Origin: Pseudomonas mucoides
GTDB taxonomy: Bacteria > Pseudomonadota > Gammaproteobacteria > Pseudomonadales > Pseudomonadaceae
Direction of reading: 5' to 3'
Length of the DNA: 64,000 nt
Assembly: GCF_015461845.1 (NCBI RefSeq)
Contig: NZ_JACOPW010000001.1
Location: 1,562,757-1,626,756 of the forward strand
The notes under the pieces were generated by a model, which was not told the origin of the DNA, made no database searches, and was given only the letters and a program-made list of their open reading frames with translations. Positions 1 through 9,266 of this stretch are shown here, piece after piece. The translations under genes were made by a program, and so were the position numbers. Position 1 is the stretch's first letter, and each line of letters starts with the position of its first letter.

Positions 1-446
1 GCGCCTCGGCCAACTTGTCGCTGACCACCCTGATCGCCAAGAGCCCGTGCCTGTCGGACGACTTCCTGACGTTGATCGTCGCGTTCATCAAGCGCTGCTT
101 CGCGAAGAACCCGTACCGCTTCGACGAGACGCTGGACAACTCGATCCTCGACTTCATTATTAATGAAGAATTCGACGAAGACCGGATCGACGACTTGCTC
201 AACGAATTCGAGAACCCGGCGAAGATCCTCGATACCAACTGGTACGCGATCAAACCGATGTACGAGAAGAAGTACCGCGAGCTGATCAACGACAAGGACA
301 AGTTTGTCTCGATCAACGACATTCGCCTGTCGCGTGATTGCGTGAAGAAGGCGATCAAGTACCTGCGTGAGATCTACCGTCACCGCATTGGCAAAACCAA
401 GGTTATTTCGCTGAATAACCATACTGGCAAGACTTTCTCGGTCTGA
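1..446 (+). CDS. C-terminal fragment of an unidentified protein
   Basis: The frame is open from the first base of the window through the stop codon TGA at 444-446, so only the C-terminal part of about 147 residues is present and the start lies outside. Codons end mostly in G or C, as in the neighbours, so it looks like a real resident gene. The protein part is rich in charged residues, with an acidic stretch (FDEDRIDDLLNEFE) followed by a basic C-terminal third (KKAIKYLREIYRHRIGKTK). It has no signal peptide, membrane segment or motif that I can assign to a family. The TTG at 15 is only the first possible start in the visible part and should not be read as the true start. A REP pair follows directly. 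Function not recognised. Confidence 0.6.
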   Translation, partial: ASANLSLTTLIAKSPCLSDDFLTLIVAFIKRCFAKNPYRFDETLDNSILDFIINEEFDEDRIDDLLNEFENPAKILDTNWYAIKPMYEKKYRELINDKDKFVSINDIRLSRDCVKKAIKYLREIYRHRIGKTKVISLNNHTGKTFSV

Positions 447-466
447 CGCCAGACCAGGTTGCCGCC

Positions 467-531
467 ATCGCGAGCAGGCTCACTCCTACATGTGGAATGC
501 GTTCCCCTCTAGGAGTGAGCCTGCTCGCGAT
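467..531. repeat. REP pair (AGGAGTGAGCC type)
   Basis: Two inverted copies of a REP-type sequence: ATCGCGAGCAGGCTCACTCCT at 467-487 and AGGAGTGAGCCTGCTCGCGAT at 511-531, with a 23-base spacer. The transcript can fold into one long hairpin, which could also end transcription of the upstream gene. The same element recurs at about ten places in this window, always between genes. Confidence 0.9.
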
Positions 532-741
532 GAGCCCCTCAAATCCGCTGAAAATGTCAGTCTTTCCAACATCCAGAAACAATTAAGCAGCCCTCAGGCT
601 GCCCGACAAACTGTTCCCGTTACGTTTACGTCACCGTGATGCTGGCCATGCCTGTGGCCTTTCTCTACGGCAACGTGCCATCACGCTACTCACCTACACA
701 CTTTTGCTCGCCCGCACGACGCACCAATAAGGCGCAGCGAT

Positions 742-1047
742 TCAGCTCGTCGCCCTTTCCTGGATCAGAATCCACGGCGAAACCACCACTGCCCACAACG
801 CCGGGTCGCGCTCAAAAAGATCCAGCGCCCGCGTTTCAGACAGCTTGGCGACCTGGTCGGCAGCCAGCCAGGCAGCCACTTTCTCCCCTTCGTCAGTCGC
901 CACGGCTTCGGCGGCCGCGATCAAATCCAGCCCGGGATCGACCCACAATAGGGCACCCCTGGCAAAGAACGGCTCCAACTCTTTCCAGGTAATAGATGCG
1001 GTTTCACCAAGCAGCTTGGCATAGAGGGTGCTAGGTTCTTGAGTCAT
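742..1047 (-). CDS. DUF2288 family protein
   Basis: A small acidic cytoplasmic protein of 101 residues. The N-terminus (MTQEPSTLYAKLLGETASIT) and the WKELEPFFARGALLWVD segment match what I know of the DUF2288 family, which is common in Pseudomonas and has no known function. There is no signal peptide and no membrane segment; a Trp-rich pattern (WKEL, LWVD, AAWLA, ALWAVVV) is spread over the length. It is transcribed away from the bra operon and shares the 350-base upstream region with braC. The plus-strand frame over the same bases is a shadow. Family call fairly sure, role unknown. Confidence 0.8.
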   Translation of the reverse strand: MTQEPSTLYAKLLGETASITWKELEPFFARGALLWVDPGLDLIAAAEAVATDEGEKVAAWLAADQVAKLSETRALDLFERDPALWAVVVSPWILIQERATS

Positions 1048-1397
1048 GGGTCCTGTCCGGAAAAGAAATCGACGCGAATGATAACGTCGGTGGTCCGCCA
1101 GAAAAACCCGGATGCAATTGAGTCACCGATCGAAAAGAGCAGGAAAGCCAGGGAATGCCGCTGAATCAAGCAATTAGCCAGCTAACATCCCGCCGTGATT
1201 CTGTCTTTTTCTTTCAAAAAAGCGACACCCTCAGGTTTTGTCCCCCGGCGCCAGCTTCCCAGGCTAACAATTGGCGCTCTACACTGTACCGGTACAGTTG
1301 TCGGGGGCATTTTCCGGAGGGTATCGAAGATATCTGACCCGGTTCTGCTGCTACGGCGCCAGGACTATAAAAACTACAACAGTAAGAGTGGAGCACT
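1048..1397. promoter_or_regulatory. Divergent intergenic region carrying the braC promoter
   Basis: This 350-base stretch between the DUF2288 gene and braC has no convincing gene. It holds a perfect 14-base palindrome CTGTACCGGTACAG at 1284-1297. A possible braC promoter overlaps it: TTGGCG at 1271-1276 and TACAGT at 1293-1298, 16 bases apart. The braC ribosome binding site lies in AGAGTGGAGCAC just before the ATG at 1398. The promoter reading is an inference from spacing only; the palindrome is directly visible. Confidence 0.45.
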
Positions 1398-2525
1398 ATG
1401 ACTAAGGCTACTAAGCAGATTTCCAAACTGTTTGCCGCTATGGTTCTGGCCGGGGTTGCCAGCCATTCGTTCGCAGCTGACACCATCAAGATCGGCATCG
1501 CCGGCCCTAAGACCGGTCCTGTAGCCCAATACGGCGACATGCAGTTCAGTGGCGCCAAAATGGCCATTGAACAGATCAACGCCAAAGGCGGCGTAGACGG
1601 CAAGAAACTCGAAGCCGTTGAATACGATGACGCCTGTGATCCAAAACAAGCGGTAGCGGTCGCGAACAAGGTCGTCAACGACGGCGTCAAGTTCGTGGTC
1701 GGTCACCTGTGCTCCAGCTCCACTCAACCGGCTTCGGACATCTACGAAGACGAAGGCGTGATCATGATCACCCCGGCTGCCACCAGCCCGGACATCACCG
1801 CTCGTGGTTACAAAATGGTATTCCGTACCATCGGTCTGGACAGCGCCCAAGGCCCTGCCGCCGGTAACTACATTGCCGATCACGTCAAACCGAAAATCGT
1901 TGCTGTTCTGCATGACAAACAGCAATACGGTGAAGGCATCGCCACCGCCGTGAAAAAAACCCTGGAAGGCAAAAACGTCAAGGTTGCCGTGTTCGAAGGC
2001 ATCAACGCCGGCGACAAGGACTTCTCCTCGATCATCGCCAAGCTCAAGCAAGCCAACGTCGACTTCGTCTACTACGGCGGCTACCACCCGGAGCTGGGTC
2101 TGATCCTGCGTCAATCCCAGGAAAAAGGCCTGAAAGCCAAGTTCATGGGTCCGGAAGGCGTGGGTAACGACTCCATTTCGCAGATCGCCAAAGACGCTTC
2201 CGAAGGTCTGCTGGTGACCCTGCCGAAATCCTTCGACCAGGATCCGGCCAACGTTGCCCTGGCTGACGCGTTCAAGGCGAAGAAAGAAGACCCGAGCGGT
2301 CCGTTCGTGTTCCCGGCCTACTCGGCTGTTGAAGTGATTGCCGGTGGTATCGAAGCCGCCAAGAGCGAAGACACTGCCAAAGTGGCTGCTGCTATCCACG
2401 CTGGCACCTTCAAGACCCCGACTGGCGATCTGCAGTTCGACGCCAAGGGCGACTTGAAAGACTTCAAATTTGTGGTTTACGAGTGGCACTTCGGCAAACC
2501 AAAAACTGAAGCTTCGCCTCAGTAA
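1398..2525 (+). CDS. braC: Branched-chain amino acid ABC transporter, periplasmic binding protein BraC
   Basis: Periplasmic receptor that delivers Leu, Ile, Val (and by family knowledge Ala and Thr) to the BraDEFG membrane complex. The 375-residue protein has a Sec signal peptide (residues 1-26, cut after HSFA), followed by a LivK/BraC type I binding fold starting IKIGIAGPKTGPVAQYG. Two cysteines (in DDACDP and GHLCSS) match the disulfide seen in this family. Length is normal. The ATG has the sequence GTGGAG seven bases upstream. It is the first gene of the bra cluster; a terminator hairpin directly after the stop and a 232-base gap before braD suggest that the receptor is made in excess over the membrane parts. 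High confidence. Confidence 0.96.
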   Translation: MTKATKQISKLFAAMVLAGVASHSFAADTIKIGIAGPKTGPVAQYGDMQFSGAKMAIEQINAKGGVDGKKLEAVEYDDACDPKQAVAVANKVVNDGVKFVVGHLCSSSTQPASDIYEDEGVIMITPAATSPDITARGYKMVFRTIGLDSAQGPAAGNYIADHVKPKIVAVLHDKQQYGEGIATAVKKTLEGKNVKVAVFEGINAGDKDFSSIIAKLKQANVDFVYYGGYHPELGLILRQSQEKGLKAKFMGPEGVGNDSISQIAKDASEGLLVTLPKSFDQDPANVALADAFKAKKEDPSGPFVFPAYSAVEVIAGGIEAAKSEDTAKVAAAIHAGTFKTPTGDLQFDAKGDLKDFKFVVYEWHFGKPKTEASPQ

Positions 2526-2549
2526 GGCCTTGCCTGACTGACTGCCAAC

Positions 2550-2580
2550 AAAGCCCACGGCGTGCCGTGGGCTTTGTTTT
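2550..2580 (+). terminator. Hairpin terminator/attenuator after braC
   Basis: AAAGCCCACGG and CCGTGGGCTTT form a stem of about 11 base pairs with a short loop, followed by GTTTT. It lies between braC and braD, so it probably ends most braC transcripts and lets some read through. Confidence 0.85.
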
Positions 2581-2757
2581 ACGAACGTTTTGGGCCGCGC
2601 TGGCGTGATCCGCCAGTCTCCCCACCTGAAAATCTCAAAACCGTCATCAGCGGTTCGCTGGCAAACCTCGCGTTCGAAGTGGGTGCAGATCCACGGGGCT
2701 CGAGCGGGAAAATGACTCCACCAGTGAAATGCGTATCAGGTTTTTAGGAGCGCTGTA

Positions 2758-3681
2758 ATGCCTGACATCTATCACTTTTTCCAACAGCTGGTTAATGGCC
2801 TGACCATTGGCAGCACGTATGCCCTGATCGCCATCGGCTATACGATGGTTTACGGCATCATTGGAATGATCAACTTCGCCCACGGCGAGGTGTACATGAT
2901 TGGTTCCTACGTGGCGTTCATCGCCATCGCGGGCCTGTCCATGATGGGACTCGACAGCGTTCCGCTGTTGATGACTGCCGCTTTCCTCGCGACCATCGTC
3001 GTGACCAGTGCCTACGGCTACAGCATCGAACGGATCGCCTACCGCCCCTTGCGCGGCAGCAACCGTCTGATTCCGCTGATTTCCGCCATCGGCATGTCGA
3101 TCTTCCTGCAGAACACGGTTCTGCTGGCGCAAGACTCCAAGGACAAATCCATCCCCAACCTGATCCCTGGTAACTTCACCATCGGGCCAGGTGGCGCACA
3201 TGAAGTGCTGATTTCCTACATGCAAATCGTGGTGTTCGTGGTGACGTTCGTCGCCATGCTCGGCTTGACGCTGTTCATCTCCCGCTCTCGCCTGGGTCGC
3301 GCCTGCCGTGCCTGTGCCGAAGACATCAAGATGGCCAACCTGCTGGGTATCAACACCAACAACATCATCGCCCTGACCTTCGTCATCGGTGCTGCACTGG
3401 CGGCCATCGCGGCCGTGCTCCTGAGCATGCAGTATGGCGTGATCAACCCGAACGCCGGTTTCCTCGTCGGCCTCAAGGCCTTCACCGCTGCGGTATTGGG
3501 CGGTATCGGCAGCATTCCCGGCGCCATGCTCGGCGGGATCGTGTTGGGGGTAGCGGAAGCCTTTGGTGCCGACATCTTCGGCGACCAGTACAAGGACGTC
3601 GTGGCTTTCGGTCTATTGGTTCTGGTGTTGTTGTTCCGGCCTACCGGCCTGTTGGGCCGTCCGGAGGTTGAAAAAGTATGA
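2758..3681 (+). CDS. braD: Branched-chain amino acid ABC transporter permease BraD (LivH family)
   Basis: Inner-membrane permease subunit of 307 residues. It has about eight hydrophobic segments and the LivH signatures near the N-terminus ([20 protein letters not shown], then [15 protein letters not shown]) and the C-terminal [17 protein letters not shown] segment. TAGGAG seven bases upstream fixes the ATG at 2758. It pairs with BraE to form the membrane channel. The stop overlaps the braE start by four bases (ATGA), so the two are translationally coupled. Length and motifs are normal for the family. Confidence 0.95.
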   Translation: MPDIYHFFQQLVNGLTIGSTYALIAIGYTMVYGIIGMINFAHGEVYMIGSYVAFIAIAGLSMMGLDSVPLLMTAAFLATIVVTSAYGYSIERIAYRPLRGSNRLIPLISAIGMSIFLQNTVLLAQDSKDKSIPNLIPGNFTIGPGGAHEVLISYMQIVVFVVTFVAMLGLTLFISRSRLGRACRACAEDIKMANLLGINTNNIIALTFVIGAALAAIAAVLLSMQYGVINPNAGFLVGLKAFTAAVLGGIGSIPGAMLGGIVLGVAEAFGADIFGDQYKDVVAFGLLVLVLLFRPTGLLGRPEVEKV

Positions 3682-4934
3682 CTAGGAATCTTAGACAGGC
3701 GCTGTTCAGCGCCTTGCTGGTGTGGGCCGTCGCCTACCCGGTACTGGGTTTGAAACTGACCATCGTCGGCATCAACCTCGAAGTCCATGGCACCAGCAAC
3801 ACCACGCTGCTCATCATCGCCGTTTGCTCGATGCTGATGTTCCTGCGAGTGTTGTTCGACAAGTCGATCAGCGCGGCCTGGAAATCTTCGCCAAGCATGC
3901 CGGGCATGCCGGCCAAGGCCAGTAACTTCCTGACCCTGCCGACCACCCAGCGCTGGATCATCATTGCGCTGATCATCGGTGCGCTGGTGTGGCCGTTCTT
4001 CGGCTCCCGCGGCGCGGTGGACATCGCCACTCTGGTGCTGATCTACGTGATGCTGGGCCTGGGCCTGAACATCGTGGTCGGCCTGGCGGGCCTGCTCGAC
4101 CTCGGCTACGTCGGTTTCTATGCCGTCGGCGCCTACAGTTATGCGCTGCTGTCGCATTACTACGGCCTGAGCTTCTGGATCTGCCTGCCGATTGCCGGCC
4201 TGATGGCGGCCACGTTCGGCTTCCTGCTGGGCTTCCCGGTGTTGCGTTTGCGGGGTGACTACCTGGCGATCGTGACCCTGGGCTTCGGTGAAATCATCCG
4301 TCTGTTCCTGCGTAACCTGACCGATATCACCGGTGGCCCGAACGGCATCAGCAACATTCCCAAGCCAACGCTGTTCGGACTGACGTTCGATAAAACGGCC
4401 GCGGAGGGAATGCAGACCTTCCACGAGTACTTCGGCCTGGTCTACAACCCGGTGAACAAGGTGATCTTCCTTTACCTGATCGCGGTGTTGTTGTCGCTGT
4501 TCGCCCTGTTCGTCATCAACCGCTTGCTGCGCATGCCTCTGGGCCGTGCCTGGGAAGCACTGCGTGAAGACGAAATCGCCTGCCGGGCGCTGGGGCTGAA
4601 CCCGACCGCAATCAAGCTGTCAGCGTTCACCCTGGGCGCGTGCTTCGCCGGTTTCGCCGGCAGCTTCTTTGCCGCGCGTCAGGGCCTGGTGACACCGGAG
4701 TCCTTCACCTTCATCGAGTCGGCAACCATCCTCGCCATCGTGGTGCTGGGCGGCATGGGCTCGCAACTGGGCGTCGTACTGGCGGCCACGGTGATGATTC
4801 TGTTGCCGGAAATGATGCGTGAGTTCAGTGAATACCGCATGTTGATGTTCGGCGCCTTGATGGTGCTGATGATGATCTGGCGCCCTCAAGGCCTGCTGCC
4901 CATGCAACGTCCTCACATGGAGCTGCGCAAATGA
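3678..4934 (+). CDS. braE: Branched-chain amino acid ABC transporter permease BraE (LivM family)
   Basis: Second permease subunit, 418 residues. It carries an N-terminal extension with extra membrane segments (residues 1-100) before the LivM core, which begins around [20 protein letters not shown]; the GPNGISNIP segment and the [13 protein letters not shown] loop that contacts the ATPases are present. This longer form with the extra N-terminal segments is usual for BraE/LivM of gamma-proteobacteria. It overlaps braD and braF by four bases each (ATGA), as expected for a tightly coupled operon. Confidence 0.95.
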   Translation: MTRNLRQALFSALLVWAVAYPVLGLKLTIVGINLEVHGTSNTTLLIIAVCSMLMFLRVLFDKSISAAWKSSPSMPGMPAKASNFLTLPTTQRWIIIALIIGALVWPFFGSRGAVDIATLVLIYVMLGLGLNIVVGLAGLLDLGYVGFYAVGAYSYALLSHYYGLSFWICLPIAGLMAATFGFLLGFPVLRLRGDYLAIVTLGFGEIIRLFLRNLTDITGGPNGISNIPKPTLFGLTFDKTAAEGMQTFHEYFGLVYNPVNKVIFLYLIAVLLSLFALFVINRLLRMPLGRAWEALREDEIACRALGLNPTAIKLSAFTLGACFAGFAGSFFAARQGLVTPESFTFIESATILAIVVLGGMGSQLGVVLAATVMILLPEMMREFSEYRMLMFGALMVLMMIWRPQGLLPMQRPHMELRK

Positions 4935-5698
4935 GCCGCGAGATCCTGAAAGTAGACAATTTGAGCATGCGCTTCGGCGGCTTGCTGGCGGTCAACGGCG
5001 TCGCCCTGACCGTGAAGGAAAAACAGGTCGTGGCATTGATCGGCCCCAACGGCGCCGGCAAGACCACCGTGTTCAACTGCCTGACCGGTTTCTACAAGCC
5101 GAGCGGCGGCAGCATCCTGCTGGACGGCGAGCCGATCGAAGGCCTGCCAGGCCACAAGATCGCCCTCAAAGGCGTGGTGCGCACCTTCCAGAACGTGCGG
5201 TTGTTCAAGGACATGACCGCGGTCGAGAACCTCTTGATCGCCCAGCACCGTCACTTGAACACCAACTTCCTGGCCGGCCTGTTCAAGACCCCGGGCTTTC
5301 GCAAAAGCGAACGCGAGGCCATGGAGTTCGCCGAGTACTGGCTGGAGAAGGTCAACCTCAAGGCCTTCGCCAACCGGCCTGCCGGCACCCTGGCTTACGG
5401 TCAGCAACGTCGCCTGGAAATCGCTCGCTGCATGATGACCCGCCCGCGGATCCTCATGCTCGACGAGCCGGCGGCCGGTCTGAACCCGAAGGAAACCGAA
5501 GACCTCAAGGCGCTGATCAGTGTGCTGCGTGAAGAGCACAACGTGACCGTGCTGCTGATCGAACACGACATGAAACTGGTCATGAGCATTTCCGACCACA
5601 TCGTCGTGATCAACCAGGGCACGCCCCTGGCCAACGGCACGCCGGAACAGATCCGCGACAATCCCGAAGTGATCAAAGCCTACCTGGGGGAAGCGTAA
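4931..5698 (+). CDS. braF: Branched-chain amino acid ABC transporter ATPase BraF (LivG family)
   Basis: Cytoplasmic ATPase of 255 residues. Walker A is GPNGAGKT (about residues 38-45), the signature motif is the LivG-type [13 protein letters not shown], and Walker B is [13 protein letters not shown], followed by the switch His in LLIEHDMK. The LivG-specific insert between Walker A and the signature ([20 protein letters not shown]) is present. It drives BraDE together with BraG. The start overlaps braE and the stop abuts braG with no gap. Confidence 0.96.
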   Translation: MSREILKVDNLSMRFGGLLAVNGVALTVKEKQVVALIGPNGAGKTTVFNCLTGFYKPSGGSILLDGEPIEGLPGHKIALKGVVRTFQNVRLFKDMTAVENLLIAQHRHLNTNFLAGLFKTPGFRKSEREAMEFAEYWLEKVNLKAFANRPAGTLAYGQQRRLEIARCMMTRPRILMLDEPAAGLNPKETEDLKALISVLREEHNVTVLLIEHDMKLVMSISDHIVVINQGTPLANGTPEQIRDNPEVIKAYLGEA

Positions 5699-6400
5699 AT
5701 GCTGCAATTCGAAAACGTTTCCACCTTCTACGGCAAGATCCAGGCCCTGCACAGCGTCAACGTGGAAATCCGCCAGGGCGAAATCGTCACCCTGATCGGC
5801 GCCAACGGCGCGGGCAAATCCACCCTGCTGATGACGCTTTGCGGTTCGCCGCAGGCCCACAGTGGCAGCATCAAGTACATGGGCGAAGAGCTCGTGGGGC
5901 AGACCTCGGCGCAGATCATGCGCAAGAGCATTGCCGTGGTGCCGGAAGGTCGTCGGGTGTTCTCCCGCCTGACCGTGGAAGAAAACCTCGCCATGGGTGG
6001 CTTCTTCACCGACAAGGGCGACTATCAGGAACAGATGGACAAGGTTCTCGGACTTTTTCCACGCCTGAAAGAGCGTTTCGCCCAGCGCGGCGGCACCATG
6101 TCCGGCGGCGAACAGCAAATGCTCGCCATCGGCCGTGCGCTGATGAGCAAGCCCAAGCTGCTGCTGCTCGACGAACCTTCGTTGGGCCTGGCACCGATCA
6201 TCATCCAGCAGATCTTCGACATCATCGAACAACTGCGCAAGGATGGCGTGACCGTGTTCCTGGTCGAGCAGAACGCCAACCAGGCGCTGAAGATTGCCGA
6301 CCGCGCGTACGTTCTGGAGAACGGCCGTGTGGTGATGCAAGGCACCGGTGAAGCCCTGCTGACTGACCCGAAAGTGCGTGAAGCGTATCTGGGTGGTTGA
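5699..6400 (+). CDS. braG: Branched-chain amino acid ABC transporter ATPase BraG (LivF family)
   Basis: Second ATPase, 233 residues, the usual LivF length. Walker A is GANGAGKS, the signature is MSGGEQQMLAIGRAL, Walker B is LLLLDEPSLGLAP and the switch region is FLVEQNANQAL, all typical of LivF. The ATG follows the braF stop directly, with the ribosome site GGGGGAAGCG inside the end of braF. It closes the operon and is followed by a strong terminator. Confidence 0.96.
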   Translation: MLQFENVSTFYGKIQALHSVNVEIRQGEIVTLIGANGAGKSTLLMTLCGSPQAHSGSIKYMGEELVGQTSAQIMRKSIAVVPEGRRVFSRLTVEENLAMGGFFTDKGDYQEQMDKVLGLFPRLKERFAQRGGTMSGGEQQMLAIGRALMSKPKLLLLDEPSLGLAPIIIQQIFDIIEQLRKDGVTVFLVEQNANQALKIADRAYVLENGRVVMQGTGEALLTDPKVREAYLGG

Positions 6401-6416
6401 GTCTTCGCGGTAAACA

Positions 6417-6442
6417 GAAAACGGCCTTCGGGCCGTTTTTTT
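6417..6442 (+). terminator. Terminator of the bra operon
   Basis: AAAACGGCC-TTCG-GGCCGTTTT with a seven-T run: a compact stem with a UUCG tetraloop, a textbook factor-independent terminator. Confidence 0.95.
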
Positions 6443-6478
6443 GTGCCTGCCACACACCTTCCGGACAAAGGAAATCCC

Positions 6479-6570
6479 CTGTAGGAGTGAGCCTGCTCGC
6501 GATAGCTATTTCACATTCAACACCTGTGTTGACTCCACCACCGAGATCGCGAGCAGGCTCACTCCTACAG
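6479..6570. repeat. REP pair (AGGAGTGAGCC type)
   Basis: Arms CTGTAGGAGTGAGCCTGCTC.. at 6479-6503 and its exact reverse complement at 6546-6570 enclose a 42-base spacer. It sits between the bra terminator and the bufferin operon. Confidence 0.9.
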
Positions 6571-6700
6571 GGATGTGGTGTGTATTGAAGTTTTTTACAA
6601 AAGTTTTGGAGACCGCTGTAACGCATCGCCACGACCTTTCTCTAGAGGGGTAAGCCAGCACAAACGTTGCTGACCGACACCTCAAAACCGGAGAAACATC

Positions 6701-7003
6701 ATGACTGCTACCACCCGCACCCTGTCCGCCACAGCCCTGGTTCTGGCCCTTGGTTCTGCCTTGAGCATGGCCGCCGTGTCCACCGCCCACGCGGCCGACG
6801 ACATGGAAAAATGCTTCGGCGTGGCCATGAAAGGTCATAACGATTGTGCAGCAGGCGCCGGCACCACCTGCGCTGGCACTTCGAAAACCGATTTCCAGTC
6901 TAACGCCTGGAAACTCGTCCCTAAAGGCACCTGCGCCACCACCGAAAGCAAGACCTCGCCGACCGGTTTCGGGCAAATGGAAGCGTTCAAAGCCAAAGCC
7001 TGA
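6701..7003 (+). CDS. bufA1: BufA1-family bufferin precursor (DUF2282), copper-binding RiPP
   Basis: A 100-residue precursor with a Sec signal peptide (residues 1-31, ending STAHA) and a mature part of about 69 residues with four cysteines: C38, C49, C57 and C78, in the contexts [22 protein letters not shown] and KGTC. This is the DUF2282/BufA1 pattern. By published work on bufferins, the MNIO enzyme next door turns the central cysteines into thiooxazole rings and the exported peptide binds copper and buffers the cell against it. The neighbours BufB, BufC and DoxX fit that pathway. The ATG at 6701 has CGGAGAAAC upstream. The gap to bufB is 25 bases. The copper role comes from the family and is not shown here. 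Confidence 0.88.
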   Translation: MTATTRTLSATALVLALGSALSMAAVSTAHAADDMEKCFGVAMKGHNDCAAGAGTTCAGTSKTDFQSNAWKLVPKGTCATTESKTSPTGFGQMEAFKAKA

Positions 7004-7028
7004 TCCCAACCCAGCCCGAGTGTCGACC

Positions 7029-7883
7029 ATGAACAATCTACCGTTCGGGCTCCCGCCCCGCGCCGGGCTGGGGCTCAAGACCGAGCACTTTCGTGAAGTG
7101 CTCGGTTCACAACCGGACATCGGCTTTTTCGAAGTCCACGCCGAAAACTACATGGTGGCCGGCGGCCCGTTTCATCACTACCTGGGTTTGATTCGCGAGC
7201 AGTACCCGCTGTCGCTGCATGGCGTGGGCTTGTCGATTGGTGCTGAAGGTCCACTGGACATTCAGCACCTCAAGCGTCTCGGCGTACTGATCGAGCGCTA
7301 TCAACCCCAGTCCTTTTCCGAACACCTGGCCTGGTCCAGCCATGGCCCGGTGTTTCTGAATGACCTGCTGCCCCTGGCCTATGACACGCCGACGCTGAGC
7401 CGCGTCTGTGAACACATTGATCACGTCCAAAGCACCCTCAAACGCCCGATGCTGCTGGAGAACCCGGCAACGTATCTGGCGTTTGAACGCTCGACGTACG
7501 ATGAAGCTGACTTCATCAACGAAGTCATCCGTCGCACGGGCTGCGGGTTGTTGCTGGACGTGAACAACGTCTATGTATCGAGCATCAATCATCAGCGCGA
7601 TCTGTCGGCTTACATCGACGCCCTGCCCCTCCATGCCGTCGGCGAGATTCATCTGGCCGGCTTCGCCGAAGACACCGACAGCCTCGGTGACCGTCTGCTG
7701 ATCGATGATCACGGCGCCCCCATCGATAACGCCGTCTGGACCTTGTACCAGCACATACTGGAGCGAACAGGCCCGATAGCGACCCTGATCGAACGCGACA
7801 ATCAGTTGCCGGCCTTCAGCGTCTTGCACGCCGAGGCGCGTCAGGCCGATGAACGGTTGCGGTGCGCGGGAGGCCGGTCATGA
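7029..7883 (+). CDS. bufB: MNIO-family (DUF692) peptide-modifying enzyme BufB
   Basis: 284-residue multinuclear non-haem iron-dependent oxidative enzyme. Expected metal-ligand regions are visible in order: [49 protein letters not shown] and LIERDNQLP. The family has a TIM-barrel fold with two or three irons and modifies cysteines of the precursor peptide. The open frame extends upstream to 6846, but that part is antisense-like and overlaps bufA1; the ATG at 7029 gives the usual N-terminus ([14 protein letters not shown]). It overlaps bufC by four bases (ATGA). High confidence in family and partner. Confidence 0.93.
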   Translation: MNNLPFGLPPRAGLGLKTEHFREVLGSQPDIGFFEVHAENYMVAGGPFHHYLGLIREQYPLSLHGVGLSIGAEGPLDIQHLKRLGVLIERYQPQSFSEHLAWSSHGPVFLNDLLPLAYDTPTLSRVCEHIDHVQSTLKRPMLLENPATYLAFERSTYDEADFINEVIRRTGCGLLLDVNNVYVSSINHQRDLSAYIDALPLHAVGEIHLAGFAEDTDSLGDRLLIDDHGAPIDNAVWTLYQHILERTGPIATLIERDNQLPAFSVLHAEARQADERLRCAGGRS

Positions 7884-8641
7884 ACACGCACGCCGCGTTT
7901 GCTGCTGCCCTGCTTGATCCCCGACTGAACTGCCCCGAAGGTGTGTTCAGTGCCAACGGCGCCGATCCCGCCAGCCGGTTCGCGGTGTATCGCAATAACG
8001 TACAGAGTTCGCTGATCAACGCCTTGGCGCACAGCTACCCCGTGGTTGCGCAATTGGTCGGCAATGAATTTTTCCGTGCCATGGCCGCGATCTATTTGCT
8101 CGGCAATGCGCCTCAGAGCCCGTTGATCAAGGATTACGGCCACGACTTGGCGGACTTTATCGAAGGCTTCGAACCGGCGGTCAGCGTGCCGTACCTGGCC
8201 GATGTCGCGCGACTGGAACGCCTGCGCACCCTCGCCTATCACGCGGCCGACGCCCAGCCGTTGAACCCTGAACAGATCGGCGCAGCGCTCGCTGACCCGC
8301 ACACCCTGAGCGAGCTGAGCGTCGAACTTCACCCCTCGCTCAACCTGCTGACGTCAGCCTTCGCCGTGGTCTCGATCTGGGCTGCCCATCAGCAAGACGC
8401 AACGCTGGCCGGGATTGATCTGGACCACGGGCAACACGCGTTGATCCTGCGCAATGGCCTGGACGTTGAAGTCTTCGTCATCGAACCCGGCGCCAGCGCC
8501 TTCATTCAGAACCTGCAAAACGGTCAGCCGCTGCTCCAGGCAGTGGAGTCCGCCCCCGCATTCGACCTCAGCCAAACCCTGGCCTTGCTGATCAGCCACA
8601 ACGCCCTTACTCACCTCCACCACAACAAGGTATCGCCATGA
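7880..8641 (+). CDS. bufC: BufC, DUF2063 partner of the MNIO enzyme
   Basis: 253-residue protein with an N-terminal DUF2063 domain (about residues 5-95, with [16 protein letters not shown] and [10 protein letters not shown]) and a less conserved C-terminal domain. In related systems this protein acts as the precursor-recognition partner of the MNIO enzyme. The GTG at 7862 would also be in frame, but ATG at 7880 has GGGAGG seven bases upstream and forms the ATGA junction with bufB. It overlaps the DoxX gene by four bases in the same way, so bufB, bufC and doxX are translated as a coupled unit. Confidence 0.9.
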   Translation: MNTHAAFAAALLDPRLNCPEGVFSANGADPASRFAVYRNNVQSSLINALAHSYPVVAQLVGNEFFRAMAAIYLLGNAPQSPLIKDYGHDLADFIEGFEPAVSVPYLADVARLERLRTLAYHAADAQPLNPEQIGAALADPHTLSELSVELHPSLNLLTSAFAVVSIWAAHQQDATLAGIDLDHGQHALILRNGLDVEVFVIEPGASAFIQNLQNGQPLLQAVESAPAFDLSQTLALLISHNALTHLHHNKVSP

Positions 8642-9120
8642 ACACTCAGAACCCGATCAGCCGCGCTGTCGCGCTGCTGGAGATGATTCCACAGAGCCTG
8701 ATCGCCTTCATTGCGCGGTTCTCCATCGCGGCGGTGTTCTGGAAGTCCGGACAAACCAAGGTCGAAGGCCTCGCCATTGATTTGATCGACGGCACCTTTC
8801 AGCTCGGCTGGCCTCGCCTCGCCGATTCGACCATTCCATTGTTCAAGAGCGAGTACCACGTGCCGTTGCTGTCGCCAGAGATCGCAGCGCACTTGGCGGC
8901 GTTTGCCGAGCACTTTTTCCCGGTTCTGATTTTGATTGGCTTTGCCACGCGTTTTTCGGCGTTGGCCTTGCTCGGCATGACCCTGACGATTCAACTGTTC
9001 GTGTACCCGGATGCGTACCCGACTCACGGCACCTGGGCGGCGGTGTTGCTGTATTTGATGGCGACGGGGCCGGGGAAATTGTCGATTGATCACCTGATCG
9101 CCCGACGCTTCGCCCGCTAA
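8638..9120 (+). CDS. DoxX family membrane protein of the bufferin operon
   Basis: 160-residue inner-membrane protein with four hydrophobic segments (LIAFIARFSIAAVFWKSGQTK at the start, then FPVLILIGFATRF, ALLGMTLTIQLFVYP, and TWAAVLLYLMATGPG). The RFSIAAVFWKSG and GPGKLSIDHL ends match DoxX proteins that often close buf operons; some encode a quinone-linked or thiol redox role, but for this branch the function is not settled. Start overlaps bufC by four bases. It is followed by a degenerate large inverted repeat and the convergent LysR gene. Confidence 0.88.
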   Translation: MNTQNPISRAVALLEMIPQSLIAFIARFSIAAVFWKSGQTKVEGLAIDLIDGTFQLGWPRLADSTIPLFKSEYHVPLLSPEIAAHLAAFAEHFFPVLILIGFATRFSALALLGMTLTIQLFVYPDAYPTHGTWAAVLLYLMATGPGKLSIDHLIARRFAR

Positions 9121-9130
9121 CCCAGCCCCC

Positions 9131-9266
9131 CTGTAGCAGCTGCCGAAGGCTGCGTTCGAACGCGAAGCGGTCGCAAAACCTGCAAACGCGGTTTACCTGT
9201 CAGACCACAGTGACTGATTTTACGAGTGCTGCGCAGCCGGACGCAGCCTCGCAAGCTCGACAGCGG
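9131..9266. repeat. Degenerate large inverted repeat (CTGTAGCAGCTGCCG type)
   Basis: The left arm reads CTGTAGCAGCTGCCGAAGG.. from 9131. The right arm, ending near 9266, is an eroded reverse complement (GACGCAGCCTCGC..). A better kept copy of the same element is at 31764-31898. It lies between the convergent doxX and LysR genes and runs up to the LysR stop. Confidence 0.6.

Noticed and set aside
1374..2558. Long minus-strand frame of 394 codons over braC
   Set aside because: It is the mirror of braC; the protein is rich in His, Gln, Gly and Phe with no domain, and the plus-strand gene has a clear family match.
3216..4424. Minus-strand frame of 402 codons over braD/braE
   Set aside because: Shadow of the permease genes; Gln/His/Arg-rich low-complexity translation.
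4913..6457. Minus-strand frame of 514 codons over braF/braG
   Set aside because: Shadow of two ATPase genes with intact Walker motifs on the plus strand.
6222..6653. Small frames across the REP pair between the bra and buf operons
   Set aside because: They consist of translated repeat arms (for example CRSEPARD) that recur at every REP and have no ribosome sites.
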